A program made the position numbers and the translations under genes. DNA of 64,000 bases from positions 23,604 to 87,603 of the forward strand of contig JALHLR010000009.1 of assembly GCA_022844475.1 (NCBI GenBank), written 5' to 3'. This DNA is from Hyphomonadaceae bacterium (GTDB lineage Bacteria > Pseudomonadota > Alphaproteobacteria > Caulobacterales > Hyphomonadaceae). Below are positions 10,205 to 22,835 of the stretch, piece after piece. Under the pieces are notes generated by a model. The model was not told where the DNA came from. It was given only the letters and a program-made list of their open reading frames with translations, and ran no database searches. Positions within the stretch are counted from its first letter, which is position 1; every line of letters starts with the position of its first letter.

Positions 10205-10357
10205 CGTCGATGAACTCGTCTCGTGCGCCCCCGCAGTTGCCGAACACTCCTGATAGCGCGCCTTCTGTCCAGCGTCAGTAGCGATCCCAACGAACAGTTA
10301 ACGACACGGGGTTACTAATCAGCATCCGGGCCAGAATGGCCGGAAATTGCTATTGCG

Positions 10358-11566
10358 GTGGGTGCTGCGGACGTGCGGGCCTGGTTGCTGACCCTTGTGT
10401 CGCTTTTCGGCCTCGCCATGCTGGCGGGTGTTGGCGCGCAGGCTGCGCCTCCGGTGGAGCGCGTAACGGCCGTGCGTATCGGCGGCGAGGGGCTGGCGAC
10501 CCGCGTGGTCGTCGAGTCTGACGCCCCGCTGAAGTACCACGTCTTCGTGCTGGCGGCGGGCAGCAGCCGAGTTGTGGTTGATCTTCCCCGCGTGCGCTGG
10601 TCCATCAACGGGCTGACCGCCGAGGCTGGGTCGGGGAAGGGAAGCGGGGTCGTTTCGGGCTATCGCTATGCCCACAACACGGCTTCCACCTCGCGTCTTG
10701 TGCTTGACCTGGCCAGGCCGGCTGTTGTCGCCCGCGAGTTCATGCTTTCACCAAAAACCTCTGGCGAGCGTCATAAACTCGTCCTCGATCTCGAACCCGC
10801 CACAGCCGAGGCTTTCGCTGCAGCAGCGGCTGACCCGGCGCCGGGACCACCGACTGTTCCGCGACAGGCCGCCCGCAATCCGCTGATCGTCATCGACCCG
10901 GGCCATGGCGGGAAGGACCCTGGCGCGATTTCGAAATCGGGCTTGCTGGAAAAGGACGTAACGCTTGCGGCAGCATTCGCGCTGCGGGACGAACTTCTGA
11001 AATCCAAGCGCTACGATGTTGCCCTGACGCGCTCGACGGACCTCTTCATCGAGCTGGAGGACCGTGTCACCAAAGCGCGTAATCTGGGCGCCGACCTGTT
11101 CATCGCGCTGCACGCCGACGCCGGACCCAAGCCGTCAACCAGCGGCGCATCAGTCTACACGCTCTCTCAGGAGGGCGAAAAGCGCATCGACGGCGCTCGC
11201 AGGGCGAACGACTGGATTCTCGACGTGGAGGTCGACTCAGGCCGGCCCGCCGAGGTGAACAGAATCCTTGCCGACCTTGTCCAGCGCGAAACGAAGAACC
11301 AGTCCGCACGCTTCGCCCAGATGCTTGCCGAGTCGATTGCGCAGACGGGATGGCCCACCCTTGAGAACACGCATCGTCAGAAGGGGTTTTTCGTTCTCCT
11401 GAGCCCGGACGTGCCGGCCGCGCTGCTGGAGATGGGGTTCATGACCAATGACAACGACGCCGCAGCGATGGTTTCGGAGACCAAACGGCGCAAGCTGGTT
11501 AACGGGGTCGTTGGGGCCATTGACCAGTTCTTCGAGAACCAGACGCGGCTGGTTGCCGCGCGTTGA
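10358..11566 (+). CDS. amiC: N-acetylmuramoyl-L-alanine amidase (AmiC type) with AMIN domain
   Basis: The enzyme cuts the amide bond between N-acetylmuramic acid and the stem peptide during cell separation. The 402-residue protein has a signal peptide (ending GAQAAPP), an AMIN domain at about residues 32-130 and an Amidase_3 zinc domain from about residue 175, with IVIDPGHGGKDPGA, EKDVTLA, LFIALHADAG and LLEMGFMTN near the end carrying the catalytic Glu. The likely start is the GTG at 10358. It is followed 222 bases later by PBP1A, a common alphaproteobacterial neighbour. Confidence 0.93.
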   Translation: MGAADVRAWLLTLVSLFGLAMLAGVGAQAAPPVERVTAVRIGGEGLATRVVVESDAPLKYHVFVLAAGSSRVVVDLPRVRWSINGLTAEAGSGKGSGVVSGYRYAHNTASTSRLVLDLARPAVVAREFMLSPKTSGERHKLVLDLEPATAEAFAAAAADPAPGPPTVPRQAARNPLIVIDPGHGGKDPGAISKSGLLEKDVTLAAAFALRDELLKSKRYDVALTRSTDLFIELEDRVTKARNLGADLFIALHADAGPKPSTSGASVYTLSQEGEKRIDGARRANDWILDVEVDSGRPAEVNRILADLVQRETKNQSARFAQMLAESIAQTGWPTLENTHRQKGFFVLLSPDVPAALLEMGFMTNDNDAAAMVSETKRRKLVNGVVGAIDQFFENQTRLVAAR

Positions 11567-11788
11567 TGCGCCGTTCCGCCTTGAGTCCCGCATGGTGCGG
11601 AATGCGCCTCGGCCGCTGTCGCTGGCATGCGGCAAGTATGTGCTGAGTTTAACTCTGCGCGGGCCTGTCCCCCGCGGGTTCCGCGCCTTAAAGTCACCGC
11701 AAACATTGGTGATTCCGAACCATCAGGCGGATCGTCCCTCGCGGGCGGTCTCGCCCGTCTCTGGACTGCCCATTTCGGCCGGTGAGAA

Positions 11789-14449
11789 ATGCAACTGACG
11801 ATGTCCCGTTGGAACTGGAAGACGATACTGATCTCGATCGCATCCGTGATCGGGATGGCGATCGTGGCGTTCGTCGTCTGGTTCTTCATCGTCACGCAGA
11901 ATCTTCCGTCCGAGGAGCAGCTGCGCAACTACGAGCCGCCGATCATGAGCCGCGTGCACGCAGGCGACGGCAAGCTGGTGGCGGAGTTTGCCACTGAACA
12001 CCGCGTGTACGTGCCCTCGGAAGAATTGCCCGAGCAACTCGTGCAGGCCTTCATCTCGGCCGAGGACAAGTCGTTCTTTGAACACTCGGGCATCGACCTC
12101 TGGGGCATGTTCCGCGGCACCGTCCTGAACGCGCTGCAGGGCAAGCGCATGACAGGCGGCTCGACGATCACGCAGCAGGTCGTCAAGAACATGCTGACCG
12201 GGGACGAGCGCTCGATCGATCGCAAGGTGCGCGAGGCGGTTCTCGCCATGCGCATCGAGGGGCAGCTCACCAAGGAGCAGATCCTCGAACTCTACATGAA
12301 CGAGATCTATCTCGGCGGCCGCTCGTACGGGGTCGGCGCCGCGGCGCTCAACTATTTCGGCAAGTCGCTGGGCCAGCTCACGCTCGCCGAGAGCGCGATG
12401 CTTGCCGGCCTGCCGCAGGCGCCGGGCCGCGTGAACCCGCTGCTGAATCCCGAAGCGGCAACGAAGCGGCGCAACTATGTGATCGGGCGCATGTTTGAGA
12501 ATGGTTTCATCGACAAAGCGGCTGCGGACGCTGCCTATGCCGAGCCCCTCAAGGTCGTCGATCGCCTCAACTCGGATGAGAACATCGCGTCGGCATACTA
12601 TGTTGAGGAGCTCCGTAAGGAGATCATGTCGCTCGGCGAGCAGAAGAAGCTCGAAGGCATCGACAGCCGTGAGAGTGCAAGCAAGGCGCTGCTCGGCGGC
12701 GGCCTCTCGATCCGCTCCACACTCGATTCAAACCTGCAGCTGATTGCGCAGACGGCTTTGCGCGCCGGTCTCGAAACCTATGACCGCCGTCATGGCTGGC
12801 GCGGTCCGATCGGCACGATCGAGGTCAGCGATACGTTCGGCGACGCGCTCAGGAAGTTTGCCAACGAAGAGAAGAACAAAGTTGTCGTCGGCGGGGCCGG
12901 CAATGATTGGCGGACCGCGGTCGTCCGTTCGGTGTCGCGCGAAAGCGTGCGGCTGGGGCTTGATGGCGGCGAGACGGGAACGCTGCACGCCGACGATGTG
13001 AAGTGGGCTGCGAGCTTCAAGCGCAAGGAAGGCGGTACGGGCCTGAAGGCAGGCGACGTGATCTTCGTTGCGGGATCTCCGACGCCGGACATCACTGTCC
13101 AGCTGATCACTGAATACGGTGTTCCGAAAACTCGCGCTGCGAATGCGCCGTGGCGGCTGCGCCAGGTGCCGGCCGTGCAGGGTGCTCTGGTCGCCATGGA
13201 CCCGCATACGGGTCGCGTTCTTGCAATGAGCGGCGGCTACTCGTTCGTGTCGAGCAAGTTCAACCGCGCCATCCAGGCCAAGCGCCAGCCTGGCTCGTCG
13301 TTCAAGCCGTTCGTGTACGCGGCTGCGATGGAGACGCCTGATCCAGCTACGGGTCTGTACAAGTGGACGCCGTCCTACCGGGTTCTCGATACGCCCTACG
13401 TGTCCTGCCAGACGATTGCTGGCGAGGAGACCTGCTACAAGCCGCAGAACTATTCGGAACAGTTCTATGGCCTGACGCCGCTGCGCATCGGCGTGGAAAA
13501 ATCCCGCAATGCGATGACTGTGCGTCTCGCCTCGGAGATCGGTTTCGACAAGGTGTCCGCCATCGGCGAGCGCCTTGGGATTTACGACAAGCTGCCGCCC
13601 TATGAATCGATGGCGCTCGGCGCAGGCGATACGACACTGATGCGCATGGCCGTGGCCTATGCCGAGACAGTGAACGGAGGCAAGCAGGTTCGCCCGGTCA
13701 TGTTCGACCGGATCCAGAACCGCTATGGCAAGACCGTCTTCCGCACCGACCAGCGCGCGTGCCAGAGCTGCACGACGGAATGGAAGGGCGGACTTGCGCC
13801 GCCGGTGCTGGCTGACGATCGCCAACAGGTCATGGATCCGATCACCGCCTATCAGGTTGTCTCGATCCTGGAGGGCGCGGTCCAGCGCGGCACTGGCAGC
13901 ACGATCCGCTCGGTCGGCAAGCCCGTTGCGGCGAAGACCGGCACGACCAACGACCAGTTCGATGCGTGGACGATGGGTTTCAGCCCTGATCTTGTCGCCG
14001 GCGTCTGGATCGGTTTCGACTCGCCGCGCGACATGGGCACGGGCGAGAGCGGCGGCCGCGTTGCCGCGCCAGTCTTCCGCGACTTCATGCTTGCGGCGCT
14101 GAAGGATCGGCCGGCGGTGACCTTCCGCGTTCCCAATGGCGTCGAACATGTCGAGGTCGATGCCGATACCGGCTGCCAGCCGGGATCGGACACGCGTCTT
14201 ATCATCACCGAGGCTTTCCGTCCGGGCTCTGCGCCGACGGACCGTTGCGAAGCGCCGGTGGGCGCCGATGGCTATCGCGTCGACTTCAGCAAGGTCGCCG
14301 CTGGAGATGAAACGGCGTCGGCGACCCGCGATGGGCAGGTAACATCACAGCCCGACCCGGGCCTGCCGGTCGATCCGAACAATATCCAGCCCCAGCCGGG
14401 CGAGCCGGTTGAGGACGAGGATTTGACTTTCGATGACGGCACCTTCTAG
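11789..14449 (+). CDS. mrcA: Penicillin-binding protein 1A, bifunctional transglycosylase/transpeptidase
   Basis: PBP1A polymerises glycan strands and cross-links stem peptides at the inner membrane. In the 886-residue protein, one membrane helix (about 11-36) precedes the GT51 domain, with catalytic Glu92 in AEDKSFFEHS and TGGSTITQQVVKNM. An OB-like insertion occupies roughly residues 345-450. The transpeptidase domain carries the SxxK nucleophile in RQPGSSFKPF, SRN in EKSRNAM and KTGTTN. The C-terminus is an acidic Pro-rich tail. A second ATG at 11801 could also serve as start. Confidence 0.96.
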   Translation: MQLTMSRWNWKTILISIASVIGMAIVAFVVWFFIVTQNLPSEEQLRNYEPPIMSRVHAGDGKLVAEFATEHRVYVPSEELPEQLVQAFISAEDKSFFEHSGIDLWGMFRGTVLNALQGKRMTGGSTITQQVVKNMLTGDERSIDRKVREAVLAMRIEGQLTKEQILELYMNEIYLGGRSYGVGAAALNYFGKSLGQLTLAESAMLAGLPQAPGRVNPLLNPEAATKRRNYVIGRMFENGFIDKAAADAAYAEPLKVVDRLNSDENIASAYYVEELRKEIMSLGEQKKLEGIDSRESASKALLGGGLSIRSTLDSNLQLIAQTALRAGLETYDRRHGWRGPIGTIEVSDTFGDALRKFANEEKNKVVVGGAGNDWRTAVVRSVSRESVRLGLDGGETGTLHADDVKWAASFKRKEGGTGLKAGDVIFVAGSPTPDITVQLITEYGVPKTRAANAPWRLRQVPAVQGALVAMDPHTGRVLAMSGGYSFVSSKFNRAIQAKRQPGSSFKPFVYAAAMETPDPATGLYKWTPSYRVLDTPYVSCQTIAGEETCYKPQNYSEQFYGLTPLRIGVEKSRNAMTVRLASEIGFDKVSAIGERLGIYDKLPPYESMALGAGDTTLMRMAVAYAETVNGGKQVRPVMFDRIQNRYGKTVFRTDQRACQSCTTEWKGGLAPPVLADDRQQVMDPITAYQVVSILEGAVQRGTGSTIRSVGKPVAAKTGTTNDQFDAWTMGFSPDLVAGVWIGFDSPRDMGTGESGGRVAAPVFRDFMLAALKDRPAVTFRVPNGVEHVEVDADTGCQPGSDTRLIITEAFRPGSAPTDRCEAPVGADGYRVDFSKVAAGDETASATRDGQVTSQPDPGLPVDPNNIQPQPGEPVEDEDLTFDDGTF

Positions 14450-14485
14450 ACGCTGCGTTCGAGAAGAGCGGATACAGAGCCAGCC

Positions 14486-15611
14486 ATGACGCCTGAAGTC
14501 GAAAACATGATCGAGACGATCCGGCAGTCGGTGAGCCTGCTCCGGAGGCGTCTTTGACTGGGGTTTCGCCGAGAAACGCCTTGCGGAGCTGAACGCTCTC
14601 TCCGAGCGTCCTGACTTCTGGAACGACCCCCAGAAAGCCCAGCCGATGATGCGGGAACGCAACCGCATCGAGTCAGCCATGAACGACATACGCATGCTGG
14701 AACGCGAGGCGGACGACGCAGTCGAGCTGTGGGACATGGCGGAGGACGAAGGCGACAAGGGCGCCCTTGCTGAGCTCGAGGCAAATGTCAGGGCGGCGCT
14801 GGGCAAGGCAAAGGACGCCGAGCTGAAGGCGCTGCTGTCCGGCGAGGTAGATGCGAACGACTGCTATATCGAGATCAACGCGGGGGCCGGCGGTACGGAG
14901 AGTCAGGACTGGGCGTCGATGCTTCGGCGCATGTATGTGCGTTATGCGAACGCCAAGGGCTGGAAGATCGAGGAGATCGACGACCACCCGGGCGAGACGG
15001 CGGGGATCAAGTCCGCGACAATGCTGATCAAGGGCGAGTACGCCTATGGTTGGCTGAAGAGCGAGAGCGGCGTGCATCGTCTCGTGCGCATATCGCCCTA
15101 CGACTCCAACGCGCGGCGCCATACAAGCTTTGCGAGCGTGTGGGTCTATCCGGTGATCGATGACACCATCGTTGTCGACATCAAGGAAAGCGATGTGCGC
15201 ACGGACACGTATCGCGCCTCCGGCTCGGGCGGCCAGCACATCAACAAGACGGACTCAGCCGTGCGCCTCACACACGCGCCAACCGGCATTGTGGTCGCCG
15301 TGCAGGCTGAACGCTCCCAGCACAAGAACCGCGCCAAGGCATGGGACATGCTGCGTGCGCGCATCTACGAGATGGAGCTGAAGAAGCGGGAAGCTGCTGC
15401 GCAGGCCGAAGCCGACTCGAAGACCGAAATCGGCTGGGGCCGGCAGATCCGCTCCTACGTGCTGCAGCCATACCAGATGGTGAAGGACCTCCGGACGGGT
15501 GTCGAGACGTCGGATACCGGCGGCGTGCTCGATGGCGATCTCGACGCGTTTCTGCAGGCCTCGCTCAGCCACAAGCTGGGCCCGGAGACAGCAGTGCAGG
15601 ACCTGGATTGA
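14486..15611 (+). CDS. prfB: Peptide chain release factor 2, expressed by programmed +1 frameshift
   Basis: RF2 releases chains at UGA and UAA. The first frame opens at ATG 14486 and runs 23 codons to a TGA at 14555-14557. The sequence CTTTGAC at 14552-14558, after a CGGAGG at 14543-14548, is the conserved frameshift site: the Leu codon CTT slips and decoding resumes with GAC at 14556, giving a 374-residue protein. The body contains [14 protein letters not shown], where SPY replaces the usual SPF stop-recognition tripeptide, and the catalytic [15 protein letters not shown]. Low RF2 favours frameshifting, so synthesis is autoregulated. A track starting at the internal ATG 14646 would miss the N-terminal part. 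Confidence 0.95.
14543..14558 (+). promoter_or_regulatory. Programmed frameshift site of prfB
   Basis: A Shine-Dalgarno-like CGGAGG (14543-14548) sits 3 bases before the slippery CTT TGA C (14552-14558). This matches the arrangement in E. coli prfB, where internal pairing with 16S rRNA pushes the ribosome into the +1 frame. Confidence 0.93.
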
Positions 15612-15663
15612 GCGGGAAAAAGACGGCGCAAAGAACGATCTGACAAACCGGTTGCGAGTGGCA

Positions 15664-15686
15664 GATTTATCGATTATCGATAAATC
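15664..15686. promoter_or_regulatory. AT-rich palindrome upstream of a TonB-dependent receptor gene
   Basis: A perfect 10-base inverted repeat, GATTTATCGA and TCGATAAATC separated by TTA, stands out in GC-rich surroundings 45 bases upstream of the receptor start at 15731. It has no following T-run, so an operator is more likely than a terminator for prfB. It does not match the Fur or CtrA consensus. The regulator is unknown. Confidence 0.5.
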
Positions 15687-15730
15687 AAGGTCAGGCGGTC
15701 GAATCCGCCATCGCGCGGAGCAGTTTCGTC

Positions 15731-17833
15731 ATGCCGAACTACTATCCATTTAGTTTGGCGTCAATTTTGGCGGTGGTGCTTGCCGCGCCGGTCTGCGCAC
15801 AGGAGGCGGTCCAGCCGGCTCCGGAGCCCAGTACCCAACAGGGCGTGCTTTCGTACGTGCCGTCAGATTTTGCTGATGCACGGCCGAATACCGCTCTGGA
15901 CATGATCGGCCGCCTTCCTGGATTTTCGTTCGACGGCGGCGACAGTGTGCGCGGCTTTGCGGGCGCTGCGGGCAATGTGCTGATCGACGGCCAGCGTCCC
16001 ACGATCAAGACCGACTCGCTCGACGACACGCTGAACCGCATCACAATCGACCAGGTGGAACGCATCGACGTCATTCGCGGATCGGTGCCTGGCATCGACA
16101 TGCAGGGTCAGACGGTCGTCGCCAACGTTATCCGCAAGAAGGTCGATACATTCCAGCAGGTTTTCAGCGTCCGCAGCTTCCTGTTTTCGGAGACGGGCAA
16201 GACGATCCCCGGATGGAACTACGAGGCGACCCGCCGTGTGGGCGAACACCAGTTTGACCTCTCGGCCGGGCGCGGTATTGCGATGGACGACTCAGTCGGC
16301 TCGGGCTGGCGCACCACGGTAGATGCACAAACCGGAAACCTCGACCTGTTCGAGCGGTCGCAAACCGAAGGCGACGGCGTCGTTCACAGCCTGCGCGGCA
16401 GCTACAAGGGGCCACAGTTCGGGGGGACGCTCTCGCTGAATGGCGTGGTCTCGACAGACAAGTTCAGGAACGAGCAGCGCTTCCTGTCGGTCGTCAGCGA
16501 CGAGAGCTTTGTCAGCCGGTCAGCCAACGACCGCGGCGAAGTCAGCGTCAACTACCTTACTGACCTGGGGCCTGACCTCGAATGGGAAACGCTCGGGCTT
16601 TTCAAGGCAGCAATCGGCAGTCTTGATGCAACGGGCCTGGAGCGGGATCCGGCAGGTGTCGATCCCGATTCATCCCAGCTTTTCCAGATCGAAGCCGAAG
16701 CGGGTGAGCGCATCGGCCGGACGATCCTGCGCTACACCATGTCGCCGGAACTCTCTTTTGAAGGGGGCGGAGAGGTTACCTACAACTATCGCGAACAACA
16801 GGTTTCGCTTGCCGTTGATGGCGTGCCGGTTCCGCTGCCAGCGTCTGATGTTCTGGTCGATGAAACCCGCGGCGAGCTGTTTATCCAGAGCTCGTGGCGT
16901 CCTTCGCCGCAATGGACAATCGAGGGCGGCGTTCGCGTCGAGCAATCGACAATCACGCAGTCGGGGGACACGGACAAGGAGCGTTCCTTCACCTATCCCA
17001 AGCCGCGCGTCGTTGGCACCTGGTCGCCATCCGAGCACGACCAGCTGCGTTTGCGCATCGAGCGCCAGGTAGGACAGCTCAACTTCCAGGACTTTGCATC
17101 GGAGGTTAATCTCAACAGCGGCCAGCAGAATACCGGCAACTCAGATCTCGAGCCCGACAAGTCGTGGGTCTATGAAGCGGCCTACGAGAAGCGCTTCTGG
17201 GAGGGCGCGGCAGCTGTTCTGACGCTTCGCCACGAGGATATCTCGGATGTCGTCGATCTGTTTCCGCGGCGGCTCCCGATCGACACTGACAATGACGGCG
17301 TCAACGACTCGACGAGGTTGGTTGAGGGGCCGGGAAACATCGGCGATGGCACGAATGACCTCGTAAGATTGAATGTGACCTTGCCGCTGGCCAATCTTGG
17401 CCTCAAGGGCGGGGAGGTGAAATTCGAAACGCAATGGCAGAACAGCGAGGTCACTGATCCGCTGACCGGAGAGAAGCGCCGCTTTTCGGGGCAGCGTCCC
17501 GAGGAGATCAACATCAACTTCCGGCAGGACCTGCCTGAGCAGAGCCTCACTTTCGGGTTCGGCTGGTTCCAGGGGTGGCGCGAGAGCTACTATCAGGGCA
17601 CGAGCATCGAGGATCTGGAGATCCGGGACTTTTTCAGCTCGTTCATCGAGTGGAAGCCGAATGCGGGCTTCACGCTGCTGGGCGAACTGAACAATCTCGA
17701 TCCGTTCAGCTTCAACATTGCGCGTCGGGTCTATCCAGGCGGCCGGGACAATGCCCCGCTGGATTTCACCGAAACGGAGCGTCGCAACTCGCAGATACTG
17801 GCGATGGTTAGCGCCCGCTGGACGTTCAGCTAG
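15731..17833 (+). CDS. TonB-dependent receptor-like outer membrane protein
   Basis: The 700-residue product has a signal peptide (ending VCAQEAVQ), then a plug domain at about residues 50-140 with NTALDMIGRLPGFSFDGG, VLIDGQRP and RIDVIRGSVPGIDMQG. The rest is a beta-barrel with many alternating strands and the C-terminal aromatic residue expected for BAM insertion (SARWTFS). Substrate cannot be told from the sequence. No TonB box is obvious before the plug. The AT-rich palindrome upstream may control it. It lies between prfB and gyrA without an obvious functional link. Confidence 0.85.
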   Translation: MPNYYPFSLASILAVVLAAPVCAQEAVQPAPEPSTQQGVLSYVPSDFADARPNTALDMIGRLPGFSFDGGDSVRGFAGAAGNVLIDGQRPTIKTDSLDDTLNRITIDQVERIDVIRGSVPGIDMQGQTVVANVIRKKVDTFQQVFSVRSFLFSETGKTIPGWNYEATRRVGEHQFDLSAGRGIAMDDSVGSGWRTTVDAQTGNLDLFERSQTEGDGVVHSLRGSYKGPQFGGTLSLNGVVSTDKFRNEQRFLSVVSDESFVSRSANDRGEVSVNYLTDLGPDLEWETLGLFKAAIGSLDATGLERDPAGVDPDSSQLFQIEAEAGERIGRTILRYTMSPELSFEGGGEVTYNYREQQVSLAVDGVPVPLPASDVLVDETRGELFIQSSWRPSPQWTIEGGVRVEQSTITQSGDTDKERSFTYPKPRVVGTWSPSEHDQLRLRIERQVGQLNFQDFASEVNLNSGQQNTGNSDLEPDKSWVYEAAYEKRFWEGAAAVLTLRHEDISDVVDLFPRRLPIDTDNDGVNDSTRLVEGPGNIGDGTNDLVRLNVTLPLANLGLKGGEVKFETQWQNSEVTDPLTGEKRRFSGQRPEEININFRQDLPEQSLTFGFGWFQGWRESYYQGTSIEDLEIRDFFSSFIEWKPNAGFTLLGELNNLDPFSFNIARRVYPGGRDNAPLDFTETERRNSQILAMVSARWTFS

Positions 17834-17870
17834 GCGGCCGCGGACCAGCAATTCAGGACCACCGATTCTG

Positions 17871-17893
17871 CGGATTTCCGGGCTGCAAATCCG
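17871..17893 (+). terminator. Possible stem-loop after the receptor gene
   Basis: CGGATTT (17871-17877) and AAATCCG (17887-17893) form a 7-base stem with a 9-base loop, 38 bases after the receptor stop. There is no T-run, so it would be an atypical terminator or an RNA-stabilising stem. Confidence 0.3.
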
Positions 17894-18028
17894 GACAGGG
17901 GCCGTTCTGAAGCGCGTCATTGCCGCGACCAGACGTCCGGACGGGAAACCTGCCAGAAATCAGAGCCTAACGGCTGTGGATCAACCGCCGCAAACGTTTG
18001 TGTCGCGGTGCACAATTGGGCTAGAAGA

Positions 18029-18043
18029 CGGGATCGAATCCCG
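18029..18043. promoter_or_regulatory. Short palindrome upstream of gyrA
   Basis: CGGGAT and ATCCCG flank CGA, a perfect 6-base inverted repeat 35 bases before the gyrA start. It resembles a tRNA T-arm in isolation, but no tRNA can be folded around it. It could be an operator or a leader hairpin. Confidence 0.25.
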
Positions 18044-18078
18044 GCTCCCGGGCCGCCCTCCGTCTGGACGTTTTCCGC

Positions 18079-20865
<2,787 letters not shown>

Positions 20866-21426
20866 ACCACGCCCCGTACGCGGCACGGCAGCGGCGCGGT
20901 CCGCGCTGGTCCGGCGGCCGACGAAGCGTATCGGGCTTTACCCCGGTACGTTCGATCCGATCACGAATGGTCACCTTGATATCATTGGCCGGGCTGTAAA
21001 GCTGGTCGACAAGCTGGTGATCGGCGTCGCGATCAACGACGGCAAGGGGCCGCTCTTCTCCCTTGAGGAGCGGACGGAGATGGTGCTGGAAGAGGCGCGC
21101 AAGCTTGCCAACGGCGTCGAGATCGAAGCCCGGCCTTTCGACAACCTGCTGATGCATTTCGCTGAGCAGTGCGGGGCTCAGGTGATCATCCGGGGGCTCC
21201 GGGCGGTGTCGGATTTCGAGTATGAATTCCAGATGGTCGCCATGAACCAGCAGATGAATGACGAGATCGAGACGGTCTTCCTGATGGCGGACCCGCATCA
21301 TCAGGCCGTTTCCTCGCGACTGGTAAAAGAGATTGCGCGTCTGGGTGGAAACGCCGATTTATTCGTCCCTGCAGCGGTCCATGCGCGGCTGCTCGCCAAG
21401 TTCGGCGTCAAGAAGGGCAAGTAGAC

Positions 21427-22305
21427 ATGCTTCGAAATCTGCTAATGGGGGCTGCTGCCGCGGCTTCGCTGGCCGTTGCCGGCGCCGCCTGGGCCGGGCC
21501 GGCTGACGATCCGGCCAACTGGCGCAAGGTGCCGGTGGAGAACCTGCTGCAGCTGACGATCAACGGCCAGGACGTGCTGGTCGAGCTGCGCCCCGACGTA
21601 GCGCCGACACACGTCGCGCAGATCAAGAAGATCGCGCGGGCCGGCCATTTCGACAAAGTACCCTTCCATCGCGTGATCGACGATTTCATGGCGCAGGGCG
21701 GCGACACGTCGCTTGTCTATCCGCAGGTGGAGTACCCGATGCTCAAGGGTGAATTCACCTGGCAGCGCGATCCGGCAAAGCAGAAGGTCACGTGGATCGG
21801 TACGACGCCTGATGGGTTCAGGCTGGGTTATCTCGATGGTGTGCTCGTGCAGGGCCAGCCGGACGAGCTGGCTATGATTTCCTACCCGGCCGTGGCGCGC
21901 ACGTGGATGCTGCATTGTTCCGGCGTCACTTCGATGGCGCGCACGAATGATCCGAACAGCGCGACGACGCAATTCTTCCTGATGCGCCAGCCGCGCGTCG
22001 GGCCAGAGGGGCTCGACGCCAAGTACACGACATGGGGCTGGAGCGTTTCCGGGGTCGATACGATCCGCGGAATCAAGACCGGCGATGAGGGCGAGAATGG
22101 CGTGCTGCCGCCGGGAACCGCCGACGTGCTCACCAAGGCGGTGATCGTTGCCGACCTGCCGAAAAGCAAGCAGTCCACAGTCTACGTGCGCCGCACGGAT
22201 GGACCGGAATTCATGGCGAAGGCTGCCGAGATCAAGGTATCCGACCCGTTCGACGCGTGCTACCTGCCGCCCGTCGAAACCGTCATCGAAAGGCCGAACC
22301 CGTGA
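21427..22305 (+). CDS. Exported cyclophilin-type peptidyl-prolyl isomerase
   Basis: The 292-residue protein has a signal peptide (ending GAAWAGPADD) and a cyclophilin domain with FDKVPFHRVIDDFMAQGGD, SMARTNDPNSATTQFFLM and a long insertion between them (about residues 100-160). It should catalyse prolyl cis-trans isomerisation of periplasmic proteins. It begins 3 bases after coaD, and its TGA overlaps the GTG start of a second, cytoplasmic cyclophilin, so the pair is translationally coupled. Confidence 0.92.
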   Translation: MLRNLLMGAAAAASLAVAGAAWAGPADDPANWRKVPVENLLQLTINGQDVLVELRPDVAPTHVAQIKKIARAGHFDKVPFHRVIDDFMAQGGDTSLVYPQVEYPMLKGEFTWQRDPAKQKVTWIGTTPDGFRLGYLDGVLVQGQPDELAMISYPAVARTWMLHCSGVTSMARTNDPNSATTQFFLMRQPRVGPEGLDAKYTTWGWSVSGVDTIRGIKTGDEGENGVLPPGTADVLTKAVIVADLPKSKQSTVYVRRTDGPEFMAKAAEIKVSDPFDACYLPPVETVIERPNP

Positions 22306-22769
22306 GCGCTGACAAAGAGAACACCCTGATCCTCACGCTGGACACCGGCGTCGTCACGATCGAGCTGCTGCCGAACAAGGCGCCGGGCCATGTCGAGCGG
22401 ATCAAGGAGCTGGCGCGTGAAGGCTTCTACGATGGCGTCGTGTTTCACCGCGTGATCGACGGCTTCATGGCGCAGGGCGGCGATCCCACCGGCTCTGGCA
22501 TGGGTGGTTCGGAGAAGGACGACCTGCGCGCCGAGTTCAACGACGTCAGCCACCAGCGCGGCGTCTGCTCGATGGCGCGCTCCAACAGCCCCAACTCGGC
22601 CAACAGCCAGTTCTTCATCTGCCTCGACGATGCGTCTTTCCTCGACAGGAAATATACCGTCTGGGGCAATGTGGTCAGCGGCATGGACGCCGTCGACGCG
22701 CTGCCGAAGGGCGAGCCGCCGCGCAAGCCCGGCAAGATCGTGACAGCCCGCGTCGCCGCGGACGCCTGA
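22302..22769 (+). CDS. ppiB: Cytoplasmic cyclophilin-type peptidyl-prolyl isomerase
   Basis: The 155-residue protein is a compact cyclophilin without a signal peptide: LILTLDTGVVTIELLPNKAP, YDGVVFHRVIDGFMAQGGDP, SMARSNSPNSANSQFFI and YTVWGNVVSGMD. Arg in FHRVIDGF and the QFF/W contacts are the expected active-site residues. The GTG at 22302 overlaps the stop of the preceding exported cyclophilin (GTGA); a longer in-frame start at 22257 would lie within that gene. The symbol is by family resemblance. Confidence 0.92.
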   Translation: MSADKENTLILTLDTGVVTIELLPNKAPGHVERIKELAREGFYDGVVFHRVIDGFMAQGGDPTGSGMGGSEKDDLRAEFNDVSHQRGVCSMARSNSPNSANSQFFICLDDASFLDRKYTVWGNVVSGMDAVDALPKGEPPRKPGKIVTARVAADA

Positions 22770-22835
22770 ACCGCGACGATTGATCTGGGGCCATGATGAC
22801 CCCGAATCAAGCGAGCATGCCGCCGGAGTGAAGCC

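Noticed and set aside
12728..14149. 473-codon frame antisense to PBP1A
   Set aside because: Same reason: no family signature, and PBP1A is certain on the plus strand.
14486..14646. Frameshift sequencing error in prfB
   Set aside because: The slippery CTTTGAC and the internal Shine-Dalgarno match the known programmed site.
18029..18043. tRNA T-arm-like sequence before gyrA
   Set aside because: No acceptor, D- or anticodon arms can be built around it.
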